Source of the DNA: Pseudomonadota bacterium
Lineage (GTDB): Bacteria > Pseudomonadota > Gammaproteobacteria > Steroidobacterales > Steroidobacteraceae
Assembly: GCA_023391815.1 (NCBI GenBank)
Contig: JAEWAF010000136.1
Coordinates: 62,001-126,000, forward strand
Direction of reading: 5' to 3'
DNA: 64,000 bases
The position numbers and the translations under genes were made by a program. A model generated the notes under the pieces. It did no database searches and was not told the origin of the DNA. It saw only the letters and a program-made list of their open reading frames with translations. Positions 15,944 through 24,432 of the stretch are shown here, one piece after another; position 1 is the stretch's first letter; every line of letters begins with the position of its first letter.

Positions 15944-18900
15944 ATGGTGCCATTGAGTGCGGACGAGGCCGCAGGCTGCGTTATGCGGCTGCGGCTTTGC
16001 TTCGCGCTGATGCCCCTGTTCGTGCTTCACGTGGCGCAAGCTCAATCGACTCGGAGCGAGCCCCCTGACACGCTTGCCATTGCAGAGGTCGCTGCGCGCG
16101 AGGCGGTGTTTCAGATTGCCGCTCAGTCATTGGCCACGGCCCTCATCGAGTTCTCGGACCAGGCGCACGTGCAAGTGATCTCCTCGGGCGAGGAGGTGGC
16201 GAGGAACGTCGCCGCCGAGGTACGAGGCCGCCGTCGGATCCTCGATGCGCTCGAGATCATGCTCGAAGGCACCGGCCTGCAATATACGGTGATCGGTCAG
16301 GACATCATCTCGATTCATCCGAAGCTGCCATCGCGAAGCGCCGAGGTGGCGGTGGCCGAAACGAAGCAGGTCGATCGCTCGTACCGGTCCGTCGAGGACG
16401 AGGTGCTCGAAGCGGTCATCGTCACCGCCACCCGCATCATTCGCGACGGCTACGAAGCGCCGACACCAACCACGGTCGTGAGCAATGAGACGCTGAGAGT
16501 CTTGGCGGCGAGCAATGTCGCCGACGCGGTCAATTTCGTACCCGCTCTGGCGGGAAGTGCGACACCACGCTCGGGAAACTCCGGCGTGAGCGGCGGACAG
16601 GCCGGCACCAACACGCTCGATCTGCGCAGCATGGGTGCGAATCGCACGCTCGTGCTGATGGATGGCGTGCGTCTCACGCCAACGGCGCTGACGGGGGTGG
16701 TCGACATCAATCAATTGCCCGATGGCTTGATCGAGCGTGTCGATGTGGTGACCGGAGGCGCGTCGGCCGCTTATGGCTCGGATGCGATGACCGGCGTGGT
16801 CAATTTCGTGCTCGACAAAGATTTCAGCGGTTTCAAGACCGACGCGATGGTCGGCAGCACCGATCGCGGCGATGGCGAGAAGTATCAGGTGTCGTTAACC
16901 GCTGGCTTGCCGTTCGCCGATAAGCGGGGCCACTTGCTTTTCAGCAGCGGGTTCAGCGATTCGGAGGGTGTGCGCGGAGTGCCGCGCTCCTGGTACGGCG
17001 GTTGGAAGATGATCAACAATCCCGCGTACACAGCCACCAACGGTCAGCCCGAACTGCTGTGGCGCCCCGAGACGGCGATGAGCACCACGTCGCCAGGCGC
17101 GTTGGTGACGAGCGGGCCGTTGCGGGGCACGGAGTTCACGCACGGCGGCGCGATACGCCAATTTCAATATGGTCCGATCGAGTCGGCACCGCTCATGTCG
17201 GGCGGCGACTGGCGCATCTCCGATCGATCGCGCACGCCGGACGTGGAAGCGGCGGTGAAGCGACAGACGTTCTTTTCGCGCGCCAGCTGGCAGCTGAGCG
17301 ACGATTTACAAGTGTTTGCGATCGGCTCGTATGCCCATTCCGTGACCGACAACCAGTGCTGTTATAACTACTACCTGAACAACATCACCATCCAGCGCGA
17401 CAACGCATTCTTGCCCGAGACCGTGCGCGCTCAAATGCAAAGCCTCGGGCTCGACACGCTCACCGTCGGCTCGACCAACGAGGACCTCGGGGCGATTCAC
17501 GGTTACTCGCAACGAGATGTGAAGCGGTTGGTGGCCGGCATCAACGGCAAGTTGCCGGCGTTGGGTTCGAGCTGGCGCTGGGACGCGTATGCGCAACGAG
17601 GCACGAGCAACATTTCCAACGAGGTCACCTCCACCGTGGTGGCGAAGTATCGGGATGCGATCGATTCGGTGCGCGATCCGAGCGGACGAATCGTCTGCCG
17701 CTCGACGCTGACCGAACCGGACAACGGCTGCGTGCCTTACAACGTGCTGGGGTACGGAGTGAACTCGCAACGAGCCGTCGAGTACGTCCTTGGCACGGCG
17801 CGGCTCGAACAAGAGTTACAACAGGATGTGGTGGCCGCGAGCGTGCAGGGCGAGCCGTTCGCGACCTGGGCGGGGCCGGTGTCGGTGGCGAGCGGTGTCG
17901 AATATAGAAAGGAGTCGGTGGTCTCGCACGCCGATCCGATCGCGCAAGCCAGCGGATATTTCGTGGGCAACTTCAAGGCGACCCGCGGCTCCTACGATGT
18001 GATCGAAGCGTTTCTGGAAAGCGTCGTGCCCATGGTGAAAGAAAAACCGTGGGCTCATTCGCTCGATCTGAACGGTGCCGTGCGCTGGACCGACTACAGC
18101 ACCTCGGGAGAGGTGCTGACATGGAAGCTCGGTGCGACGTACTCGCCGATCCGTAACGTCACGTTTCGCGCTACCCGTTCTCGCGATATTCGCGCGCCGA
18201 ACTTGAACGATTTGTATCTCGCCGGGCAGGTCAATACCCAACAGGTCAGCGATCCGTTTCGAGGCAATGTCACCGCGCTGATTCTTCGACCGATGGTCGG
18301 CAACGTGAACCTGGATCCCGAGCAGGCCGATACCTTGGGCCTGGGTATCGTGTATCAACCGACATCCGCGCCGGGCTTGAGCATGTCGCTCGACTACTAT
18401 CGTATCGATGTGGACAAGGCCATTGCGACCGTTCAACAGCAGGCCGTCATCGATCGCTGCTTCGCCGGCAACATGGCGCTGTGCTCGGCGATCGTGCGGG
18501 ACCGGAACGGTGCCGTCACACAGATCACGGTGCAACCGGTGAACTTGCTCGCCGAAACAGCCGAAGGCGTCGACATCGAATCCAGTTACCGCCGTCCGCT
18601 GTGGAGTGGCAATCTCACTTTGCGCGCGTTGGCGACGCATGTCATCGAACGTCGCATCGACGATGGCATCACGGTCACCGAGATGGCCGGGGACAACAGC
18701 GGCTCAGCCGCGGACTGGCGCTGGCTCGGCATGGTCAGCTACGACAACGGCAACTACGCGATCAGCCTGATCGGCCGCGGCGTCAGCAGCGGCAAGTTGG
18801 AAAATGCGTATATCGAATGCTCTGCCAACTGTCCCGCGTCGACGGCAACCAATCGCACCATCGACAGCAACGACGTGTCGGGCGCGGTCTATGCGGATTT

Positions 18901-19096
18901 GTCGCTGACTTATCGACCGGCTCAGCGCAGCTTCAAGAAGATCGAGCTGTTCTTCAAAGTCGACAACCTGGCCGATCGCGATCCGCCGCCGGCGGGTGGC
19001 ATCACCGGCGCGAGCTTCGTCGATCCCGGGGTCAATCCGCTGCTCTACGACACCATCGGTCGCGCATATCGAGCCGGCATCCGCCTGCAGTGGTGA
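15944..19096 (+). CDS. TonB-dependent receptor with STN signalling domain
   Basis: A 1050-residue receptor. ATG 15944 has a GGGGG stretch upstream; ATG 15983 (MRLRLCFALMPLFVLHVAQA) gives a cleaner signal peptide and may be the true start. An STN domain covers about residues 50-125 (AAQSLATALIEFSDQAHVQV). The TonB-box-like LEAVIVTATRI and the plug follow (ASNVADAVNFVPALAGS, VDVVTGGASAAYGSDAMTG). The barrel includes TRSRDIRAPNLNDLYLAG and ends in a terminal tryptophan. With the sigma and FecR genes before it, this should be the sensing receptor of the locus. The next TBDR is a clear paralogue without the STN domain. The ligand is unknown. Confidence 0.9.
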   Translation: MVPLSADEAAGCVMRLRLCFALMPLFVLHVAQAQSTRSEPPDTLAIAEVAAREAVFQIAAQSLATALIEFSDQAHVQVISSGEEVARNVAAEVRGRRRILDALEIMLEGTGLQYTVIGQDIISIHPKLPSRSAEVAVAETKQVDRSYRSVEDEVLEAVIVTATRIIRDGYEAPTPTTVVSNETLRVLAASNVADAVNFVPALAGSATPRSGNSGVSGGQAGTNTLDLRSMGANRTLVLMDGVRLTPTALTGVVDINQLPDGLIERVDVVTGGASAAYGSDAMTGVVNFVLDKDFSGFKTDAMVGSTDRGDGEKYQVSLTAGLPFADKRGHLLFSSGFSDSEGVRGVPRSWYGGWKMINNPAYTATNGQPELLWRPETAMSTTSPGALVTSGPLRGTEFTHGGAIRQFQYGPIESAPLMSGGDWRISDRSRTPDVEAAVKRQTFFSRASWQLSDDLQVFAIGSYAHSVTDNQCCYNYYLNNITIQRDNAFLPETVRAQMQSLGLDTLTVGSTNEDLGAIHGYSQRDVKRLVAGINGKLPALGSSWRWDAYAQRGTSNISNEVTSTVVAKYRDAIDSVRDPSGRIVCRSTLTEPDNGCVPYNVLGYGVNSQRAVEYVLGTARLEQELQQDVVAASVQGEPFATWAGPVSVASGVEYRKESVVSHADPIAQASGYFVGNFKATRGSYDVIEAFLESVVPMVKEKPWAHSLDLNGAVRWTDYSTSGEVLTWKLGATYSPIRNVTFRATRSRDIRAPNLNDLYLAGQVNTQQVSDPFRGNVTALILRPMVGNVNLDPEQADTLGLGIVYQPTSAPGLSMSLDYYRIDVDKAIATVQQQAVIDRCFAGNMALCSAIVRDRNGAVTQITVQPVNLLAETAEGVDIESSYRRPLWSGNLTLRALATHVIERRIDDGITVTEMAGDNSGSAADWRWLGMVSYDNGNYAISLIGRGVSSGKLENAYIECSANCPASTATNRTIDSNDVSGAVYADLSLTYRPAQRSFKKIELFFKVDNLADRDPPPAGGITGASFVDPGVNPLLYDTIGRAYRAGIRLQW

Positions 19097-19103
19097 GCGA
19101 CGC

Positions 19104-19134
19104 GTTTCCGAAATCGTTCCCTCGAACGTAGTAA
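19104..19134 (+). promoter_or_regulatory. Regulon site D: ECF-type promoter before the second TBDR operon
   Basis: GTTTCC (19104-19109), 12 bases, TCGAACGTAGTAA (19122-19134). It begins seven bases after the first TBDR stop and leaves a 146-base leader before ATG 19281. It would drive the second TBDR and the five overlapping or adjacent genes to 28884. Confidence 0.65.
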
Positions 19135-19280
19135 ATGCGAGCCCCGGGTCCGCGGCCGGGGGCACAAGCACGAAACCGAAGTGAACGAAACAAGCACGAC
19201 GCCTGCACAGACCCGAATCCCCGCATCGAGCATTCGCTCGAACGGGGTGCTTTGGGCGTGGGGCGCGGCAGGGGGAATCG

Positions 19281-22175
19281 ATGTCCGCTCGTACAGTCAG
19301 AAAGTCGGGGTGTCGCTGGCGTAAGGTGGGGGAGGGAAGTTTGCTTGCGTGGTGTGCCGGCGCGGTGATGCCGCTGGCCGCGTTCGCCCAAGACGTGCCG
19401 GCTGGCGGACAGCCGGGCTCGCTGCAGGAGGTGGTCGTCACTGGCAGTCGTATCAGTCGCGAGAATTTCGAGGCGCCGACACCAGTGGCGGTGGTGGGCG
19501 CGGAACAGATCAATCAAGCGGCACCGGAGAACCTGGCGGATTTCGTCAATGACATGCCCTCGATGGTGGGCAGCGCCACGCCCCAGACGTCCAATCTTTC
19601 TTTCAGCAACGGCCAGGCAGGCATCAACGCGTTGAACCTCCGGGCGCTGGGCACGGTTCGCACCCTGGTGCTGCTCGATGGCAAGCGCTCGCCGCCCTCG
19701 GCCATCACCGGCATCGTCGATATCAATGATCTGCCGCAGTCGCTGGTTCAGCGCGTGGAAGTGGTGACGGGCGGTGCCTCCGCGGCTTATGGCTCCGACG
19801 CCATGACCGGCGTCGTCAACTTCATTCTCGACAAGGATTTCACCGGATTGAAGAGCGAAGTGTCGGGCGGTCGCACCGATTACGGCGACGATGACAACTG
19901 GAAGGTGACACTCACCGGCGGCTTGCCATTTGCCGATGGTCGCGGTCACCTGCTGCTCAACGGCGAATACACTCATCGCGACGGCATCTATGGGGTGCCC
20001 CGGTCCTGGAACAACGAGGGTCGGTACATCATGAACAATCCGGCGTACACGCCGACCAGCGGCTTGCCGGAACGTTTGGTTGTCAGCAACGCAAGCCTTA
20101 CCACCGCGACACTCGGCGGCATCATCACCAACACGGCGCTCAGGGGCACGACCTTCGGCGAAGGTGGCACGCCGCGCCAGTTCCAGTACGGGTCGCTGGT
20201 CCGCGATCCCTGGATGCAAGGCGGCGAGTGGGCCACCAACCAGTTCAATCAATACAACACGCTCGATCAGGAAGTCGATCGCACCGGCCTGTTCGCACGC
20301 GCCAGTTTCTCCATCACCGACAAGTTCGGGGTGTTCGCCCAGGCCTCGCGCAACGAGTCGGAAACGCTGTCGTGGCAGCTCAAGCAGTTCAACCTCGCCA
20401 ACCTCGTGATCCGTGCCGGCAACCCGTTCATTCCTGCCTCGGTGGCAGCGCGAATGGCCAGCAGTGGCATCACGCAATTCACGCTGGGCACGATGAACAA
20501 CGACATTCCGCTCATCAATTTTTCGGGCGAGCGTGAAGTCACCCGCTTGATGGCCGGTTTCGAGGGCGGCTTCGCCTTGTTCGGCAGCGACTGGGAGTGG
20601 GATGCGTATTATCAGCTCGGCACGACCAACAGTTCCGAGACGGGTTACAACATCACGTACAAGGCGCGCTATGCCGCCGCGCTGGACACGGTCGTCAACC
20701 CCGCGAACGGCCAACCGATCTGCCGCAGCACACTGACCGATCCCAACAACGGTTGCCTGCCCTACAACCCGATGGGCATCAATGTGAATTCGCCCGAGGC
20801 CATCGCGTGGCTGATGGGATCGCCGCATCGTGATCAACGCTTCACTCAGGAAGTGGTCGCAGCGACGCTGCGTGGCGAGCCCTTCGATTCATGGGCCGGC
20901 CCCGTGTCCATCGCCATGGGCGTCGAGCGTCGCGAAGAGAAGGTTCGCGGCGAATCGGATCCTACTTCGTTGATCAATGGCTGGTTCGCCGGCAACTATC
21001 TGCCGACCTTCGGCAGCTATCACGTCGCCGAGGCGTTCCTGGAAACGGTGGTGCCGCTCGCCAAGGATCTGCCGTTCGCGCAGTCCTTGGATTTGAACGC
21101 GGCCGTCCGCCGCACCGACTACAGCACCTCGGGATTGGTGACGACCTGGAAGGCCGGCGCAGTGTGGCAGCCCATCGACGATCTGCGTTTTCGTGTGACC
21201 CGCTCACGCGATATTCGCGCACCGAATTTGAATGAGCTGTTCGCGGCGGGCACGGCGAATACCAACAGCGTCACCGATCCGTTCAACAACAATCAGAACG
21301 CGCCTTATCAAGGTCTGGCGGTCGGCAATCCGCTGTTGCAGCCGGAGAAAGCGGACACGCTCGGCTTCGGCGTGGTGTTACAGCCGAGGTTCCTCGAAGG
21401 CTTCACGGCATCGGTTGATTACTACGATGTGAAGATCACCGATGCGATCGGCAATGTCGGTGCGCAGACCATCGTCGACAACTGCTTCGCCGGGATGCAG
21501 GAGTTCTGCGGAGCCATCACGAGAGGCATCGGTGCGGGCGGCGTATCGCAGATCACGCAGATCCGTCTGTCGCCGTTCAATCTGGTCGGGCTCAAGGCGC
21601 GCGGCATCGACTATGAGATGAGCTACGTCTTCGGACTCGACCGGTTGTTCAGCAACCTGAGCGGCGGCCTGCGCTTGAGCCTGCTCGCCACCAACTATCT
21701 GGAGAACTACCAGGACAACGGCGTCAATCCGCCGGCGGATTCGGTGGGCAGCAACTCCGGATTGGGCGGCCTGGGCACGAGCGGTCCGCCGGACTGGGTG
21801 TATCGCGCGACGCTGGCGTATAGCGGCGATCGGATCTCCGCATCGCTCACTGGCCGCGGCTTCAGCGATGGCAAGTACTCGACCACTTACATCGAGTGCA
21901 CCAGCGGCTGCCCCGTGTCGACCGCGGACAATCCCACCATCAATGACAACTCGCTGCCGGGCGCTTTCTACCTGGATGCATCGCTCGCATACAAGATGAC
22001 GTGGGCGGCGACCCAAGTCGAAACGTTCTTCAGCGTCACCAACCTGACCAACAAGGATCCGGGCATGGTGCCGCAGGGGCCCGCGGGCATCTCGTATGCA
22101 CAGGCTCCGGTCAACGCATCGTTATATGACATTCTGGGGCGGGTCTACCGTGTCGGCGTGAGGATGAAGATGTGA
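19281..22175 (+). CDS. TonB-dependent receptor without STN domain (paralogue of preceding receptor)
   Basis: A 964-residue receptor starting at ATG 19281 after a strong AGGGGG site. The signal peptide is followed directly by a TonB-box-like LQEVVVTGSRI, so there is no signalling domain. Plug and barrel share long stretches with the preceding receptor: VEVVTGGASAAYGSDAMTG, FILDKDF, VTRSRDIRAPNLNELF and a CxxxCPVST loop near the C-terminus. This looks like tandem duplication with division of labour: the first receptor senses and transports, the second only transports. Its stop overlaps the next gene by one base, so it heads the operon that encodes the exported cassette. Confidence 0.9.
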   Translation: MSARTVRKSGCRWRKVGEGSLLAWCAGAVMPLAAFAQDVPAGGQPGSLQEVVVTGSRISRENFEAPTPVAVVGAEQINQAAPENLADFVNDMPSMVGSATPQTSNLSFSNGQAGINALNLRALGTVRTLVLLDGKRSPPSAITGIVDINDLPQSLVQRVEVVTGGASAAYGSDAMTGVVNFILDKDFTGLKSEVSGGRTDYGDDDNWKVTLTGGLPFADGRGHLLLNGEYTHRDGIYGVPRSWNNEGRYIMNNPAYTPTSGLPERLVVSNASLTTATLGGIITNTALRGTTFGEGGTPRQFQYGSLVRDPWMQGGEWATNQFNQYNTLDQEVDRTGLFARASFSITDKFGVFAQASRNESETLSWQLKQFNLANLVIRAGNPFIPASVAARMASSGITQFTLGTMNNDIPLINFSGEREVTRLMAGFEGGFALFGSDWEWDAYYQLGTTNSSETGYNITYKARYAAALDTVVNPANGQPICRSTLTDPNNGCLPYNPMGINVNSPEAIAWLMGSPHRDQRFTQEVVAATLRGEPFDSWAGPVSIAMGVERREEKVRGESDPTSLINGWFAGNYLPTFGSYHVAEAFLETVVPLAKDLPFAQSLDLNAAVRRTDYSTSGLVTTWKAGAVWQPIDDLRFRVTRSRDIRAPNLNELFAAGTANTNSVTDPFNNNQNAPYQGLAVGNPLLQPEKADTLGFGVVLQPRFLEGFTASVDYYDVKITDAIGNVGAQTIVDNCFAGMQEFCGAITRGIGAGGVSQITQIRLSPFNLVGLKARGIDYEMSYVFGLDRLFSNLSGGLRLSLLATNYLENYQDNGVNPPADSVGSNSGLGGLGTSGPPDWVYRATLAYSGDRISASLTGRGFSDGKYSTTYIECTSGCPVSTADNPTINDNSLPGAFYLDASLAYKMTWAATQVETFFSVTNLTNKDPGMVPQGPAGISYAQAPVNASLYDILGRVYRVGVRMKM

Positions 22176-23320
22176 TGCTGCGAGCAGCTGCGAACCTTCT
22201 CGTCACTGCGGCTTGTGTATTGCTGGGATCCGCTGCGCCTGTGGCAGCGGATGCCCGGACGGAGCAGATGCCGCGCTATTCCGTCGACACTTCATGGCCG
22301 AAGCTGCCGTTGCCGAACAAATGGACGTTCGGCGAGATGGGTGGAATGTTCGTGGACGCGAACGATCACGTGTGGGTCGTGCAACGTCCGGGCACTTTGT
22401 TTCCTTGGGAAAAGGCGGCGGCGCTCGATCCGCCCACCGGCCGCTGCTGCGTGCCCGCGCCGCCGGTCATGGAGTTCGACAGCCAAGGCAACCTGGTGCA
22501 AGCGTGGGGCGGGCCGGGCAAGGGCTATGAGTGGCCGACCACCGAGCACGGCATCCTGGTCGATCACAAGGGCAACGTCTGGGTGGGAGGCAGCTCGACC
22601 CGACCGGGTGCGAATGGCGAGCCCGCCGACGGCATGCTGTTGAAGTTCACCCATGACGGGAAGTTTCTGATGCAGATCGGCCATGCCGGCCCGTCGAAAG
22701 GCAGCCTGGACAGCACGCAACTCTCCGGCGTGGCCGACATCGCGATCGATCCGTCGAGCAATGAAGTGTTCGTCGCCGACGGCTACGGCAATCATCGCAT
22801 CATCGTATTCGATGCCGACACGGGCGCGTTCAAACGGATGTGGGGTGCGTATGGCAAAGCGCCCACCGATGAGAAGGTCGGTCCTTATGAGCCCTCGGCG
22901 CCAGCGCCTGCGCAGTTCAGAAACGTTCATTGCGTGAAGGTATCGCGCGATGGTCTCGTCTATGTCTGCGATCGCGACAACGACCGTATGCAGGTGTTCA
23001 AGCGCGATGGAACGTTCGTTGCCGAGTATTTCTACGCCAGGGAAACGCGGCCGCCGGGCACGGTGGGGCACATCAGCTTTTCTCCCGATAAGGAGCAAAG
23101 CGTGCTCGCGCTCGCGGACCTCGGCAATTTCCAGGTGCGCTTCGTGCGTCGTGCCACGGGCGCCGAGATCGGAACATTCGGCGACTTCGGCAACTATGCT
23201 GGCCAGCTCAATCGCATGCATCAGGCCGCATTCGATTCGAAGGGCAATGTCTTCACCGCCGAGGCGGCCGGCAAGCGCATTCAGAAATGGGTGATCAGCG
23301 CGGGGAGTCTGCCGAAATGA
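22175..23320 (+). CDS. Exported NHL-type six-bladed beta-propeller protein
   Basis: A 381-residue protein from ATG 22175, overlapping the TBDR stop (TGATG). A signal peptide (MLRAAANLLVTAACVLLGSAAPVAA) leads into repeated propeller blades such as HGILVDHKGNVWVGG, IAIDPSSNEVFVADGYGNHRI and VKVSRDGLVYVCDRDNDRMQVF. NHL/SMP-30-type propellers act as lactonases, lyases or binding scaffolds in the periplasm. Two cysteines next to each other (GRCCVPAPP) are an odd feature. It is translationally coupled to both neighbours, so it belongs to the same exported system, but no reaction can be assigned from sequence alone. Confidence 0.82.
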   Translation: MLRAAANLLVTAACVLLGSAAPVAADARTEQMPRYSVDTSWPKLPLPNKWTFGEMGGMFVDANDHVWVVQRPGTLFPWEKAAALDPPTGRCCVPAPPVMEFDSQGNLVQAWGGPGKGYEWPTTEHGILVDHKGNVWVGGSSTRPGANGEPADGMLLKFTHDGKFLMQIGHAGPSKGSLDSTQLSGVADIAIDPSSNEVFVADGYGNHRIIVFDADTGAFKRMWGAYGKAPTDEKVGPYEPSAPAPAQFRNVHCVKVSRDGLVYVCDRDNDRMQVFKRDGTFVAEYFYARETRPPGTVGHISFSPDKEQSVLALADLGNFQVRFVRRATGAEIGTFGDFGNYAGQLNRMHQAAFDSKGNVFTAEAAGKRIQKWVISAGSLPK

Positions 23321-24432
23321 TCACTCGATCTCTGATCCGCGCAGCGCTCGCGTTGTCGGTAGCTGGCCTGCCACTCACCGATGCCGCGGCGGAAACTCGG
23401 CACTTCGCCATCAGCTGGTTCGCACAGGCGACATACAGCAACGATCACGATTGCTCGCAGGGCGTGCATCCGGAGGTGGAGGAGATCTATTTGCGATATG
23501 CGGCGAAGCTGGGCGCGACGCCTCAGCAGATCGCGCAGTGGCGCAAGAAAATCATGGAGGGTGATGAGGCCCGCGACTTCTACGATCTGATCATGAATCG
23601 CGGTCGCATCGACGGCAAACCCGTCAATCCCTACACGCATCCGGCGGCCGTCGTGGATCTGAAGATGCCCGGACTGGATGGCAAGGAGGGCTTCGGCTTC
23701 GACCTCGATGGCAAAGGGCCCGATCAGCCGGGCAGCTTCCAGGATCCGGAGACCGGGCAGCGCGGCGTCGATCACAATCTATATCGTGCTCTCGGCTGCA
23801 CGCGTGCTTTTCGCGGCTCGCTCGCATCTCGGCCGACCTACTGGGCGTGGGCCTGGGGACAACTGAAAGATTCGCAGCCCGCCTGGCTCATCACGATAGC
23901 AGGCGCCGACCTCGACAAAGACGGCCCCGTCAGCGTCGCCATCGATCGCGCCTACGAATATCTGCGTTCCAACAGCGATGGCTCGCCGCGTCTGGACATG
24001 GCGTATCGCGTCGATCCGGATGCGCGCTCACGAAACAAATTCGAAGGCGAGCTTCGCAACGGCGTGGTCACGATCACCGAGCACGGCAAGCTGCGACTGC
24101 TGCAGAACCCGCTGGTGTCGCCGGAGTTCAAGCTGAGCAACGTGCACATGCGTCTCGAGCTCAAACCCGATCGCACGGCGCGCGGCTTCCTGGCGGGTTA
24201 TACGCCGTGGCGCCCGATCTACTGGGGCATCGCCGGCGTCGGCTTCGGCGGGGAGCAGCAGGTAACGGGTGACGTTCCCGGGTTCTATTACTTGTTGAAA
24301 CGTTACGCCGATGCCGATCCCGATCCGATCACCGGCCAGAATGAATCGATCTCGGCCACGTATTACCTCGAGGCCGTGCCGGCGTTCGTCAAGCCGGCCG
24401 AGTCGGAGTCGCAACAGGTGTCGCGCCGATGA
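23317..24432 (+). CDS. Exported protein of unknown function in the DUF1592/DUF1552 cassette
   Basis: This 371-residue protein has a signal peptide (MITRSLIRAALALSVAGLPLTDAAA) and four-base ATGA overlaps at both ends. No family is recognised with certainty. Visible features are SWFAQATYSNDHDC near the mature start, an acidic glycine-rich segment FGFDLDGKGPDQPGSF that could bind calcium, and GVDHNLYRALGCTRAFRG. The C-terminal half looks beta-rich with a repeated RGFLAGYTPWRPIYWG element. Strict coupling to the DUF1592 gene downstream suggests that the products work together in the periplasm or at the cell surface. Confidence 0.7.
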   Translation: MITRSLIRAALALSVAGLPLTDAAAETRHFAISWFAQATYSNDHDCSQGVHPEVEEIYLRYAAKLGATPQQIAQWRKKIMEGDEARDFYDLIMNRGRIDGKPVNPYTHPAAVVDLKMPGLDGKEGFGFDLDGKGPDQPGSFQDPETGQRGVDHNLYRALGCTRAFRGSLASRPTYWAWAWGQLKDSQPAWLITIAGADLDKDGPVSVAIDRAYEYLRSNSDGSPRLDMAYRVDPDARSRNKFEGELRNGVVTITEHGKLRLLQNPLVSPEFKLSNVHMRLELKPDRTARGFLAGYTPWRPIYWGIAGVGFGGEQQVTGDVPGFYYLLKRYADADPDPITGQNESISATYYLEAVPAFVKPAESESQQVSRR

